A DNA stretch of 43,906 nt from Prevotella sp. Its GTDB lineage: Bacteria > Bacteroidota > Bacteroidia > Bacteroidales > Bacteroidaceae. Every line of letters starts with the position of its first letter. Position 1 is the first letter of the stretch. The notes beneath the pieces are model-generated. The model made no database searches, was not told the origin of the DNA, and worked only from the letters and a program-made list of their open reading frames with translations. The stretch spans positions 1-43,906 of the forward strand of contig JAFRRN010000022.1 of assembly GCA_017428055.1 (NCBI GenBank), in the 5' to 3' direction. Of the stretch, positions 1-7,839 are shown in pieces. The position numbers and the translations under genes were made by a program.

Positions 1-46
1 ATAGGCTCTCGCCCATCGGCTTGCGGTATATCGTCGGTTTATCCAT
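1..46 (-). CDS. 5' end of an outgoing gene, product unknown (partial)
   Basis: Reading leftward from an ATG at 46 gives an open frame of 15 codons (MDKPTIYRKPMGESL) that runs off the window. A Bacteroidota-type promoter lies just upstream on the same strand, which supports a real start. Too little is visible to identify the protein. Confidence 0.55.
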   Translation of the reverse strand, partial: MDKPTIYRKPMGESL

Positions 47-67
47 CTTTTCGTCTGATTTATACCA

Positions 68-98
68 CAAAGGTACGACTTTTTCTCGAATTACGCAA
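68..98 (-). promoter_or_regulatory. Promoter of the outgoing minus-strand gene
   Basis: On the minus strand the -7 box is TACCTTTG (plus positions 68-75) and a TTG -33 element lies 20 nt upstream (96-98). This fits the Bacteroidota primary sigma-factor consensus TTTG-N19-TAnnTTTG. The predicted transcript starts about 20 nt before the ATG at 46. Confidence 0.6.
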
Positions 99-158
99 GT
101 AACTTGTTGATTATTAACAACTTAATTTATAGAACATCCCTAAAGATTAACGAAAAAA

Positions 159-848
159 ATGGAAGAAAACAGCAATATGACTGCCGAGCGCAGTCTGGAA
201 ATCATCACCGAGCAGATAGAGCGCAGCCGCCAGATGGTCGCCAAGGACACAGGGCTGACGCTCTATGTAGCGGGTCTTTGCACGATGGGAATGGCTATCT
301 TTATTGGTTTATGTATCTATTTCTCAGGCAATGCGGCTTTTTACCTATTATATATAGCGTTGCCAATCCTTATCTATCTGGCCGACCGCTATGCCAAGAG
401 AAACAAGCCTAAAGTCCCTGCCAGCTTCGTGGGGACGATGGTAGATAAGACATGGAAGACTTTCGGCATTTTCATCTTTTTATTCTTTGTTTTTGTCTTT
501 CTTTATAATTCCTTGATGGTGCGGATGGAAAGCCCTGAAGTCTATGCACGTCTGCAGATTAGCCCTTTCCGCATCATACTCTTACTCATGGGCATGGCCA
601 TCACCATCAATGGCTATACACTCAAGAGTCGTTGGATGGTGTGGTGCGGCATTATTGGAGGCATCGGTGGATTCATCTGGGAGTCGTTTTATGTGACGCA
701 GACGATAGTCGGTCGGCTCTACTCCTATCTCAACGAAACCTACATCGGTATTACTCATGGTCTAATACCTGGCATCATGATTGCCGTCTTCGCCTTTATC
801 GGCCTGACGCTGCCAGGCATAAAACTTAAAAACAAGCAGAGCCTATGA
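159..848 (+). CDS. Six-helix inner membrane protein, function unknown
   Basis: This 229-residue protein begins with a charged, probably cytoplasmic stretch (residues 1-30). About six hydrophobic segments follow, near residues 33-55, 58-76, 98-116, 134-150, 158-175 and 196-217, and the tail is short and basic. There is no signal peptide and I recognise no catalytic motif. Its stop codon overlaps the start of the next gene in an ATGA arrangement, so the two are almost certainly co-translated. Pairs of a multi-pass membrane protein and a one-domain winged-helix regulator are common in Bacteroidota, which suggests that the regulator controls, or signals with, this membrane protein. That role is inference only. 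I chose the ATG at 159 because the only other upstream start in the area lies in a different frame. Confidence 0.8.
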   Translation: MEENSNMTAERSLEIITEQIERSRQMVAKDTGLTLYVAGLCTMGMAIFIGLCIYFSGNAAFYLLYIALPILIYLADRYAKRNKPKVPASFVGTMVDKTWKTFGIFIFLFFVFVFLYNSLMVRMESPEVYARLQISPFRIILLLMGMAITINGYTLKSRWMVWCGIIGGIGGFIWESFYVTQTIVGRLYSYLNETYIGITHGLIPGIMIAVFAFIGLTLPGIKLKNKQSL

Positions 849-1150
849 TGTTCCCATCATTAGACCCCCTGTTGCACTCAGAGTTGCGCCTTGCCGTCAT
901 GTCACTTCTCGTCAGTAGTGAAGAGGCAGAGTTCCCGTATATCAAGGAACAGACGGGAGCCACGGCGGGCAACCTGAGTGTGCAGATTGACAAACTATCG
1001 GCGGCAGGGTACATTGAAGTGGAAAAAACTTTCAAGGGAAAGCGTCCTTGCACGCTCTGCCGCATCACTCCCAAAGGGCTCAAGGCATTTGAGGAATACG
1101 TGGAGGCACTGAAAAGTTATCTTCGTGTGTCAAATATGACAAGTATATGA
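845..1150 (+). CDS. Winged-helix (HTH_34 / MarR-like) transcriptional regulator
   Basis: A 101-residue protein consisting of a single winged helix-turn-helix. It contains LDPLLHSELRLAVMSLL, a recognition-helix region around TGATAGNLSVQIDKLSAAGYI (residues 37-57), the basic wing EKTFKGKRPCTLCRITPKG, and a C-terminal helix suited to dimerisation. This matches the small HTH_34 transcriptional regulators of Bacteroidota, often described as MarR-like. It starts inside the stop codon of the preceding membrane-protein gene (ATGA overlap), so translation is likely coupled. It probably regulates that operon. No target site is evident, although the spacer at 100-125 has a short TTGTT/AACAA inverted repeat. 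Confidence 0.82.
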   Translation: MMFPSLDPLLHSELRLAVMSLLVSSEEAEFPYIKEQTGATAGNLSVQIDKLSAAGYIEVEKTFKGKRPCTLCRITPKGLKAFEEYVEALKSYLRVSNMTSI

Positions 1151-1153
1151 GAA

Positions 1154-1371
1154 GATGCACTTCGTGCAGAAATTTATTCAAAATTGAATTCAAATTGTTC
1201 AAAATGATTTGTGAGATGTTGAAGATGCACTTCGTGCAGAAATCTATTCAAAATTGAATCCAAATTGTTCAAAATGATTACATGAGTTATTGAAATGATT
1301 TTGTGAGATGTTGATGATGCACTTCGTGCAGAAATTTATTCAAAATTGAATTCAAATTGTTCAAAATGATT
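1154..1371 (+). repeat. Three 56-bp direct repeats in the spacer before tcdA
   Basis: Three near-identical 56-bp units lie at 1154-1209, 1224-1279 and 1316-1371, separated by 14 and 36 nt. Units 1 and 3 look identical and unit 2 differs at two positions. Each unit opens with the short hairpin GCAC-TTC-GTGC and contains TTGAATTCAA, which is a perfect palindrome in units 1 and 3. The gaps and the sequence to about 1445 hold further related pieces of the form TGAAATGATTTTGTGAG. The spacer of 386 bp from 1151 to 1536 is otherwise AT-rich and without a gene. Its far end carries another three-base-loop hairpin, TCGCC-GAA-GGCGA, at 1448-1460. Confidence 0.85.
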
Positions 1372-1536
1372 ATATGTGTCTTTGAAATGATTTTGTGAGT
1401 TATTGAAATGATTTTGTAAAATTTTGAAATGGATTTTGTAGAATTTCTCGCCGAAGGCGATTGACTTTCTTCGAACCATATTTGAAGAATTTTGTCTTAT
1501 CAATTATCAAGAAACGTATTAAAGAATTGTATTTTG

Positions 1537-2268
1537 ATGAGTTATTTAACAGAAAAGGAAATATTCCAACGCACGGAGTTGCTCATCGGCAGCGATGCCC
1601 TGGCACGGCTACGGCAACTCCGTGTCATCATCTTCGGCGTGGGTGGCGTGGGTAGCTGGTGCGCCGAGAGCCTCGTGCGCTCGGGTATCGGCAGCCTTAC
1701 CATCGTCGATAGCGACCATGTATGTGCATCAAACATCAACCGCCAACTGATGGCAACCACCGAGACGGTGGGGCTGGCCAAGGTGGATGTGCTCCGCCAA
1801 CGCCTCCTCACCATCAACCCCTCCGCCGAGATCATCCCACTCCAACGGAGATTCAACGCCGAGACCGCCGACTCATTCGACCTTGCGGGCTATGACTACA
1901 TCATCGATGCCATCGACTCGTTGAAAGACAAGATGCTACTCATCGAGATGGCATGTGACACCAAGGCGCAATTCTTCTCGTCTATGGGGGCGGCAAGGAA
2001 GATGGATCCCACGCACATACAAGTGGATGAGTTCTGGAAAGTGCATGGCGACCCACTCGCCCGCACCCTCCGCAAGCGGTTCAATCAGCAAGGAAGACTC
2101 CCTTCCCGCAAGTTCCAGTGTGTCTTTTCAGATGAATTGTTGCCCAACCAAGGTGCCCCCACCGACACCGTGAACGGCACCCTGGCACACATCACCGCCA
2201 TCTTCGGTTTCATGTTGGCGGGACAGGTCATCAAGGATGCCGTAGCACGATGCTCCCAAAAGACATGA
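1537..2268 (+). CDS. tcdA: tRNA threonylcarbamoyladenosine dehydratase (TcdA/CsdL type)
   Basis: This 243-residue E1-like enzyme of the ThiF/MoeB/HesA fold has a Rossmann nucleotide-binding motif at residues 34-40 (GVGGVGS), the following WCAESL, an acidic VDSD at 57-60 and the NINRQ motif at 66-70. The SSMGAARKMDPT segment and the overall length match TcdA rather than MoeB or ThiF. TcdA uses ATP to cyclise t6A37 of ANN-decoding tRNAs to the hydantoin ct6A. The frame is open from 1492, but family proteins begin close to the EKEIFQRTELLIG segment, so the ATG at 1537 is preferred. The gene is monocistronic in appearance, with a repeat-filled spacer upstream and a partial copy of a dispersed repeat beginning 9 nt after its stop. 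Confidence 0.9.
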   Translation: MSYLTEKEIFQRTELLIGSDALARLRQLRVIIFGVGGVGSWCAESLVRSGIGSLTIVDSDHVCASNINRQLMATTETVGLAKVDVLRQRLLTINPSAEIIPLQRRFNAETADSFDLAGYDYIIDAIDSLKDKMLLIEMACDTKAQFFSSMGAARKMDPTHIQVDEFWKVHGDPLARTLRKRFNQQGRLPSRKFQCVFSDELLPNQGAPTDTVNGTLAHITAIFGFMLAGQVIKDAVARCSQKT

Positions 2269-2276
2269 AAAATCAT

Positions 2277-2345
2277 GACAAAAAGACCATCGCGAAAAAT
2301 CTTGAAATAGAAATCACAGGGGGATAAAATGTCCCTTTCGCCCAC
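2277..2345 (+). repeat. Partial third copy (C) of the ~370-bp dispersed element
   Basis: The first 38 nt match the terminus of the copy at 33006 at 31 positions by hand count, sharing GACAAAA, GACC, TCG, GAAAA and GAAATAGAAAT. Similarity fades after about 2330. As with the other copies, the GACAAAA end faces the 3' end of a gene (here tcdA). The remainder of the element appears lost or replaced by the gene remnant that follows. Confidence 0.65.
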
Positions 2346-2385
2346 CCCAAAATGGGTCATCTGCGGCGAAGAGTGTGAAAAATAA

Positions 2386-2928
2386 TCCCGCCAAGCTTTT
2401 GACTATGGCGACTACTTTGCATGGGGAGAAACAGAGGGTTTTGAAAGTGGTAAGAAGAAATATACTTGGAGCAACTACCGATATTGTAAAGGCTCTAATA
2501 AGACCATGACCAAATACTGTAACAAAAATGAATTTGGTTATGAAGGCTATACTGATGATTTGACAGAACTGGAGCTTTCAGATGACGCTGCATACATGAA
2601 TTGGGGCAGTAAATGGCAAACGCCTTCTGACGAGCAGTGGACAGAACTTCGCACTGAATGTACATGGACATGGACCAAACAAAACGATGTGAATGGTTAT
2701 CTTGTATCAAGCAAGATAAACGATAATACTATTTTTCTTTCTGCTGGCGGATACCATTACAATAATTCGCTTTATGATACTGGAACCAGCGACTACTATT
2801 GGTCTCGCACAGTCAATGCAGACAATCCGTCAAACGCATACGGGATATACTTCAATTCGAGCAATGTATACAGAAACGGGTCCATTCGTTTCAACGGTCA
2901 ATCCATCCGACCCGTCCGTTCAAAGTAA
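2386..2928 (+). pseudogene. C-terminal remnant of a Fibrobacter-type paralogous domain protein
   Basis: The open frame follows a TAA at 2383-2385 and starts directly inside a domain (DYGDYFAWGETEGF), with no start codon until Met at 2506. The order DYGDYFAWGET, YTWSNYRYC, WQTPSDEQWTEL, LSAGGY, YYWSRT, AYGIYFNSSNV and QSIRPVRSK is that of the Fib_succ_major domain (TIGR02145), found in many secreted or lipoprotein surface proteins of Bacteroidota. Normally a signal peptide, repeats or an N-terminal domain precede it. Here they are missing, so this is probably the decayed 3' part of a larger gene. Expression from 2506 as a 140-residue fragment is possible but would lack a signal peptide. The frame ends just before a strong bidirectional terminator shared with thrS. 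Confidence 0.75.
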
Positions 2929-2947
2929 CGATACTACATAAATGAAC

Positions 2948-2984
2948 AAAAAGGTGTGTCACTTCAATTTGACACACCTTTTTT
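2948..2984. terminator. Bidirectional intrinsic terminator between the remnant and thrS
   Basis: A perfect 14-bp inverted repeat, AAAAAGGTGTGTCA paired with TGACACACCTTTTT, has an 8-nt loop. It is flanked by A and T runs, so it would terminate transcription from both sides. It lies between the converging gene remnant and thrS. Confidence 0.9.
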
Positions 2985-3008
2985 AGTATCTACATGTAAA
3001 GCAACTCT

Positions 3009-4973
3009 TTAGTCCTTTGGTTTCAGATTTGTTGCCTTCAGCATCTCTGCCACTTCCTCGTTGATACGGGCGGCAAAGTCTGCCATTGGCATGGTGGCCT
3101 GCTCGCCCCCACCCTGCTTGCGCATAGAGACAAGACCTTCGGCGGCTTCCTTCTCTCCCACGATGACCATGTAAGGCACCCGCTTCAACTCGTTGTCGCG
3201 AATCTTGCGGCCAATCTTCTCGTTACGGTCATCGACGCTGGCACGTACTCCCCGTGCGCTTAGATAGTTGGCAACCTCGTTGGCATAGTCGTTATACTTC
3301 TCCGAAATGGGGAGGATGGCGACTTGCTCGGGTGTGAGCCAGAGTGGGAAATGCCCTGCTGTATGCTCGATGAGTACGGCGGTGAACCGCTCCATGGAGC
3401 CGAAAGGCGCACGGTGTACCATGACGGGTGTCTGCTTGCTGTTGTCCTCGGCGGTATATTCCAACTGGAACCGTTGCGGTAGGTTATAGTCCACCTGGAT
3501 GGTACCGAGTTGCCAACGGCGACCGATGGCATCCTTCACCATGAAGTCCAGCTTCGGTCCATAGAATGCAGCCTCGCCCAATTCCACCTTGGCATTAAGC
3601 CCCTTCTCCTTACAAGCGTCGATAATCGCCTTCTCACTCTCTGCCCATACCTCGTCGGAACCGATGTACTTTACCTTGTCCTTCGGGTCGCGGAGCGAAA
3701 TCTGCGCCTCCACGTTCTCGAACTTGAAGATGGAGAATACCGCCTGGATGATGTCCATAACACGCAGGAACTCGCCTTTCACCTGTTCGGCACGGCAGAA
3801 GATGTGGGCATCGTCTTGCGTAAACGAGCGTACACGGGTCAGTCCATGCAACTCGCCGCTCTTCTCATAACGATACACCGTGCCAAACTCGGCGATTCGG
3901 AGCGGCAGGTCCTTATAAGAACGCGGCTTCGAGGCGAAGATTTCGCAATGGTGCGGGCAGTTCATCGGCTTCAACATGTACTCTTCTCCCTCCTCCGGCG
4001 TGGTGATGGGGCGGAAAGCATCCTTGCTATAGTGGGCATAGTGTCCGCTGGTGACATAGAGATTCTTGCCGCCGATATGTGGGGTGATGACCTCTTGATA
4101 GCCGAAGTTCTTCTGTATCTTGCGGAGCATCTCCTGGAGACGGAGGCGCAAGTCGGTTCCCTTGGGTAGCCAAATGGGGAGTCCCTTCCCCACCCGGTCG
4201 CTGAACATGAACAATTCCATCTCCTTGCCTATCTTCCTGTGGTCACGCTTCTTCGCCTCCTCCAACATCACGAGATACTCATCGAGCATCTTCTTCTTGG
4301 GGAACGAGATACCATATAGACGTTGCATCTGTTGACGCTCTGCATCGCCACGCCAGAAAGCACCCGCCACGCTCGTGAGTTTCACCGCCTTGATGAGACC
4401 CGTAGAGACGAGGTGCGGTCCGCGGCAGAGGTCGGTAAATGCACCCTGTGTATAGGTAGAGATGCTGCCATCTTCCAAGTCCTCCTCGATATGTTCACAT
4501 TTATAAGTCTGGCCATCGGCACCAAACTCCTTCAAGGCATCGGCTTTCGACACCTCGCGGCGCACGACGGGTTCGTCCTTCCGTGCCAATTCCAACATTT
4601 TCTGCTCAATCTTGGGGAAGTCACTCTCCTTGACCATCTCGCCATCTTTCAGCAACACGTCATAGAAGAAGCCATTTTCCACGGCAGGACCGAAGCCAAA
4701 CTGGATGCCGGGATATAACTCCTGCAATGCCTCTGCCAGCAAGTGGGCGCTGGTATGCCAAAAAGTGTGCTTACCCTCATCATCATCAAACTTGTAGAGG
4801 GCGATGGTGGCATCCTCGTTGATGGGTCGGTTGAGTTCCACTGTCTCACCATTGACGGCGCAAGATACAACGTTGCGTGCGAGAGCTGGCGAGATGCTCT
4901 CGGCGATTTGAAAGCCAGTCACGCCCTGCTCATACGAGCGAACAGAGCCGTCTGGGAATGTGATTTTTACCAT
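3009..4973 (-). CDS. thrS: Threonyl-tRNA synthetase
   Basis: This class II synthetase charges tRNA-Thr. In order it shows an N-terminal TGS domain (residues 1-62), an editing domain with HTSAH (His73 and His77) and the FTDLCRGPH segment, and the catalytic core with the zinc-binding MNCPHH region, motif-2 residues around [17 protein letters not shown] and the DDAHIFC segment. The [11 protein letters not shown] motif 3 region and a C-terminal anticodon-binding domain follow. At 654 residues it is full length for the family. The frame is open further upstream to 5048, but homologues begin [10 protein letters not shown] and the promoter lies at 5005-5012, so the ATG at 4973 is the start. It is transcribed alone, divergently from the TlpA-like gene, and ends at the bidirectional terminator. 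Confidence 0.97.
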   Translation of the reverse strand: MVKITFPDGSVRSYEQGVTGFQIAESISPALARNVVSCAVNGETVELNRPINEDATIALYKFDDDEGKHTFWHTSAHLLAEALQELYPGIQFGFGPAVENGFFYDVLLKDGEMVKESDFPKIEQKMLELARKDEPVVRREVSKADALKEFGADGQTYKCEHIEEDLEDGSISTYTQGAFTDLCRGPHLVSTGLIKAVKLTSVAGAFWRGDAERQQMQRLYGISFPKKKMLDEYLVMLEEAKKRDHRKIGKEMELFMFSDRVGKGLPIWLPKGTDLRLRLQEMLRKIQKNFGYQEVITPHIGGKNLYVTSGHYAHYSKDAFRPITTPEEGEEYMLKPMNCPHHCEIFASKPRSYKDLPLRIAEFGTVYRYEKSGELHGLTRVRSFTQDDAHIFCRAEQVKGEFLRVMDIIQAVFSIFKFENVEAQISLRDPKDKVKYIGSDEVWAESEKAIIDACKEKGLNAKVELGEAAFYGPKLDFMVKDAIGRRWQLGTIQVDYNLPQRFQLEYTAEDNSKQTPVMVHRAPFGSMERFTAVLIEHTAGHFPLWLTPEQVAILPISEKYNDYANEVANYLSARGVRASVDDRNEKIGRKIRDNELKRVPYMVIVGEKEAAEGLVSMRKQGGGEQATMPMADFAARINEEVAEMLKATNLKPKD

Positions 4974-5004
4974 AATACAAAAATAGTTGTTTGTTAATCG
5001 GATG

Positions 5005-5012
5005 CAAAGGTA
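5005..5012 (-). promoter_or_regulatory. -7 box of the thrS promoter
   Basis: TACCTTTG on the minus strand matches TAnnTTTG exactly and lies about 32 nt before the thrS ATG. I see no clean TTTG -33 element at the expected distance. No T-box or other leader structure is visible in this short 5' region. Confidence 0.6.
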
Positions 5013-5033
5013 GACAAAAATATTTACATTGCT

Positions 5034-5064
5034 TTTGATGATTTCCAAATATTTGCTACTTTTG
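5034..5064 (+). promoter_or_regulatory. Promoter of the TlpA-like lipoprotein gene
   Basis: TTTG at 5034-5037, a 19-nt spacer and TACTTTTG at 5057-5064 form a perfect Bacteroidota promoter. It is divergent from, and interleaved with, the thrS promoter region. The start codon is about 32 nt downstream. Confidence 0.8.
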
Positions 5065-5095
5065 TGGCAAAATCATTAACAAAAATCTTTACATC

Positions 5096-5659
5096 ATGAG
5101 AAAATCACTATGGAGTATGGTATTGGTGATGTCGTCATTACTCATCCTCTCATGCTCACAACAAGGAAAAGGGAATGCCGACCAAGCCGCCAACGAAGGG
5201 CAAGGAAACGGCACGGAGGAGTTGGCTCAGCAAGAACAAGCAAACGACATGGGGAAGAACCTTGCACCCGACTTCACCCTCAAGGACATGGATGGCAACC
5301 CGCTACGCCTTTCCTCGCTCAGGGGCAAGTACGTGGTATTGGACTTCTGGGGGTCGTGGTGTGTTTGGTGTATCAGGGGGATTCCCAAGATGAAAGAATA
5401 TTACACCAAGTATGACGGCAAGTTTGAAATCGTCGGAGTCGACTGCCATGACTCGCAGGAGGATTGGCAAGAGACCGTGAAAGCCCAGCAAATGCCTTGG
5501 CTCCACGTATACATGCCCGATGATTCACCATTGTTGCAAGCCTATCAGATACAAGGCTTCCCCACCAAAGTCATCATTGCTCCCGATGGGACGCTCGTAC
5601 AGACGTTCATAGGTGAGAGCGACGACTTCTACACCACGTTGGATAGCCTCTTCCAATAA
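5096..5659 (+). CDS. TlpA/ResA-like thioredoxin-fold lipoprotein
   Basis: The 187-residue protein has a lipoprotein signal peptide (lipobox LILSC, Cys20) and a low-complexity Gly/Asn/Gln/Glu linker to about residue 52. A thioredoxin-fold domain of the AhpC-TSA/TlpA type follows: APDFTLKDMDGNPLRLSSLRGK, the redox motif WCVWC with Cys89 and Cys92, and the cis-proline loop QGFPTKVI. It is probably tethered in the periplasm, where such proteins reduce disulfides, for example during cytochrome maturation. The exact substrate is unknown. The CVWC active site differs from the CEPC/CGPC seen in many TlpA and thioredoxin proteins. It has its own promoter, and the next gene starts 26 nt downstream, so the two may be co-transcribed. 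Confidence 0.9.
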   Translation: MRKSLWSMVLVMSSLLILSCSQQGKGNADQAANEGQGNGTEELAQQEQANDMGKNLAPDFTLKDMDGNPLRLSSLRGKYVVLDFWGSWCVWCIRGIPKMKEYYTKYDGKFEIVGVDCHDSQEDWQETVKAQQMPWLHVYMPDDSPLLQAYQIQGFPTKVIIAPDGTLVQTFIGESDDFYTTLDSLFQ

Positions 5660-5685
5660 TTGGCAAACCCTAAACCCACAAAACT

Positions 5686-6906
5686 ATGGCAATATTCACA
5701 TTAACATCCGAACTGCATGACGAGAAGGCTATCGCAACAGCCACATGGGACTTTTTGAAGAGTTTGAGACAAGCATCCAAAATGGAATGGATGGGCGAAG
5801 ACCCATACTTGTTCATGGGAAACGACTACACGGACTACGGCACTCATGCCCTCGACATCATCTATGTACGCACGGGCGGCACGGAAGGGATTTTCAAGAA
5901 CATGCTGCCAGAATTGCGCAAGAAGTCGAAAAGACCATTCTACTTGCTGACATCTGGCAAGAGCAATTCGCTCGCCGCCTCTTTGGAAATCCTCTCTTTC
6001 CTCTGCCAACAAGGCATCAAGGGCGAGGTTATCCATGGCAAAGCCGATTTTATCGCCAAGCGGATCGACACCCTTGCCAAGGTGGGTAAGGCTCGGCGCG
6101 AACTCAACGGTTGCCGACTTGGCATCATCGGCAAACCTTCTGACTGGCTCATCGCCAGCCATGCTGACCCTGAGCTGGTGAAAGAAACCTTGGGAATCAA
6201 CCTCATCGACATTCCGATGCAGGAGTTGTTGGAAGAAATAGCAGCCACACCCTTACGAGAAGTGGATGAAACCACCACAGAGGAGAGCATCAAGAAAGCA
6301 CTGCCTGGTGCCAACCAAATCTATGAGGCACTGAAAGCCATCATCGAAAGACATCGTCTGCAAGGGTTCACCATCCGATGCTTCGACCTATTGACCGCCG
6401 TACACAACACGGGATGCTTGGCTTTGGCAAGACTCAATGCCGAAGGGATTGTGGCGGGCTGCGAGGGAGACGTACCCACAATGCTCACGATGAAGATTGC
6501 ACAATCGTTGGTGGGCATGACGGGATTCCAAGCCAACCCCTCAGCCATTGACCCCGAAACGGGCGAACTGTTGTTTGCCCATTGCACCATACCATTCAAT
6601 ATGGTAGAGCGATACGAATACGACACCCATTTTGAGTCAGGCATCGGCGTGGGCATCAGGGGATTTATGAAAGAAGGTCCCGTCACGATATTTAAGGTAT
6701 CGGGAGATTTGTCACGCCATTTCGTCGCACAAGGCGACCTTGTACGCAACCAGGCGCAGCCCGACCTGTGCCGCACCCAACAAGTGATACAATTGGAAGA
6801 CCCCACCGTCGCCAACTATTTCCTCAAAGACCCCATCGGTAACCACCATGTCATCTTGCCGGGACACCATGCCGAACTCATCCAATCATTCGTAGGACAA
6901 CCATGA
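5686..6906 (+). CDS. L-fucose isomerase-like protein, substrate unknown
   Basis: A 406-residue soluble protein without a signal peptide. It resembles the FucI/AraA-like isomerase superfamily: N-terminal Rossmann-like domains (HALDIIYVRTGGTEGIFK, PFYLLTSGKSNSLAASLEIL) are followed by FDLLTAVHNTGCLALARLN, the metal-site-like GCEGDVPTMLTM segment and a C-terminal domain with AHCTIP. Classical L-fucose isomerase is about 590 residues, so this is the shorter, poorly characterised branch. No sugar-utilisation genes are nearby. The stop overlaps the start of the radical SAM gene by 4 nt (ATGA), implying co-translation and perhaps linked roles. The isomerase activity is inferred from family resemblance and the physiological substrate cannot be told from sequence. 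Confidence 0.75.
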   Translation: MAIFTLTSELHDEKAIATATWDFLKSLRQASKMEWMGEDPYLFMGNDYTDYGTHALDIIYVRTGGTEGIFKNMLPELRKKSKRPFYLLTSGKSNSLAASLEILSFLCQQGIKGEVIHGKADFIAKRIDTLAKVGKARRELNGCRLGIIGKPSDWLIASHADPELVKETLGINLIDIPMQELLEEIAATPLREVDETTTEESIKKALPGANQIYEALKAIIERHRLQGFTIRCFDLLTAVHNTGCLALARLNAEGIVAGCEGDVPTMLTMKIAQSLVGMTGFQANPSAIDPETGELLFAHCTIPFNMVERYEYDTHFESGIGVGIRGFMKEGPVTIFKVSGDLSRHFVAQGDLVRNQAQPDLCRTQQVIQLEDPTVANYFLKDPIGNHHVILPGHHAELIQSFVGQP

Positions 6907-7673
6907 ACGAATACCAAACCTATCCATCTCCCATCTTCGGACCTGTGCATAGCCGCAGGTTAGGTATCTCCTTGGGCATCAACCTCATGCCAGCGGACGG
7001 CAAAGTGTGTACCTTTGATTGCATCTATTGCGAGTGTGGGTTCAACAAGGACTTCCGCCCCACCCTGCCCCGTCCCACCCGTGAGGAGGTGGCATCGGCG
7101 TTGGAGGCGCAACTCATCACGATGGTTGGCGAGGGGCGATTACCCGACGTATTGACCTTTGCGGGCAATGGCGAGCCGACGGCGCATCCCGACTTCGCCG
7201 CCATCATCGACGACACCATCATGCTACGTGACAGGTATTGCCCTAAAGCCAAGGTTAGTGTATTGAGCAATGCCACGATGCTCCACCGCAAGGAGGTGTT
7301 TGAGGCATTGTTGAAGGTAGATAACAACATCCAAAAACTTGATACTGTAGACCCCCAATATATAAATAAGGTGGATAGACCTACTTCAAAGAATTATGAT
7401 GTAAGGAAAGTCATCCATCACCTCAAGGCTTTCCAAGGTCATGTCATCATCCAGACGATGTTCATGAAAGGCGAGGGTGTGGACAACACGGGCGACGAGT
7501 ATGTCATCCCATGGATGGAAGCCCTCAAAGACATCCGTCCCCAACAAGTGATGGTTTACACCATCGACCGCAACACTCCCGACCACCATTTACAAAAAGC
7601 GACGCGCGAGGAACTCGACACCATCCGCGACAAGGTTATCGCTTGTGGCATCCCATGCTCTGCATCGTATTAA
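6903..7673 (+). CDS. Radical SAM protein (COG0731-like)
   Basis: This 256-residue protein opens with GPVHSRRLGISLGINL and the iron-sulfur motif CTFDCIYC, a CxxxCxxC with Cys36, Cys40 and Cys43. It continues with a SAM-binding TFAGNGEPTAHPDF segment (the GGE-like motif) and VLSNATML. This layout resembles the COG0731 group of small radical SAM proteins, which are annotated by distant similarity to wyosine-tRNA synthases, although their function in bacteria is not settled. There is no C-terminal auxiliary cluster. It begins inside the stop codon of the fucose-isomerase-like gene, so the two proteins are likely made together. The gene ends before a strong inverted repeat shared with the converging lpxA-like gene. 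Confidence 0.85.
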   Translation: MNEYQTYPSPIFGPVHSRRLGISLGINLMPADGKVCTFDCIYCECGFNKDFRPTLPRPTREEVASALEAQLITMVGEGRLPDVLTFAGNGEPTAHPDFAAIIDDTIMLRDRYCPKAKVSVLSNATMLHRKEVFEALLKVDNNIQKLDTVDPQYINKVDRPTSKNYDVRKVIHHLKAFQGHVIIQTMFMKGEGVDNTGDEYVIPWMEALKDIRPQQVMVYTIDRNTPDHHLQKATREELDTIRDKVIACGIPCSASY

Positions 7674-7681
7674 ACAAAAGG

Positions 7682-7716
7682 TGCAGTTTCCTTTACTATA
7701 CGTTCAGGAAACTGCA
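7682..7716. terminator. Hairpin between the radical SAM gene and the lpxA-like gene
   Basis: A perfect 11-bp inverted repeat (TGCAGTTTCCT with AGGAAACTGCA) has a 13-nt loop and is followed after a few bases by a short T run. It sits between two convergent genes and is probably an intrinsic terminator, although the T tract on the plus side is weak. The remaining spacer to 7839 shows nothing else. Confidence 0.6.
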
Positions 7717-7839
7717 TCTCTCACATTTTTGTCACGGACACGAAACACACAAATGAAACGTCTTATTCATCATATAGCCATCAATGACTAATATGACGAA
7801 TAAGACGAATACGTAAATCATCTTGGATTGATTTCCGCT

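Noticed and set aside
1154-1371. Possible CRISPR array
   Set aside because: Only three units, gaps of 14 and 36 nt that are related to each other, AT-rich repeats longer than the gaps and no cas genes nearby.
1492-1536. Earlier in-frame start for tcdA
   Set aside because: The extra 15 residues are not family-like and the region is AT-rich spacer. The ATG at 1537 gives a normal N terminus.
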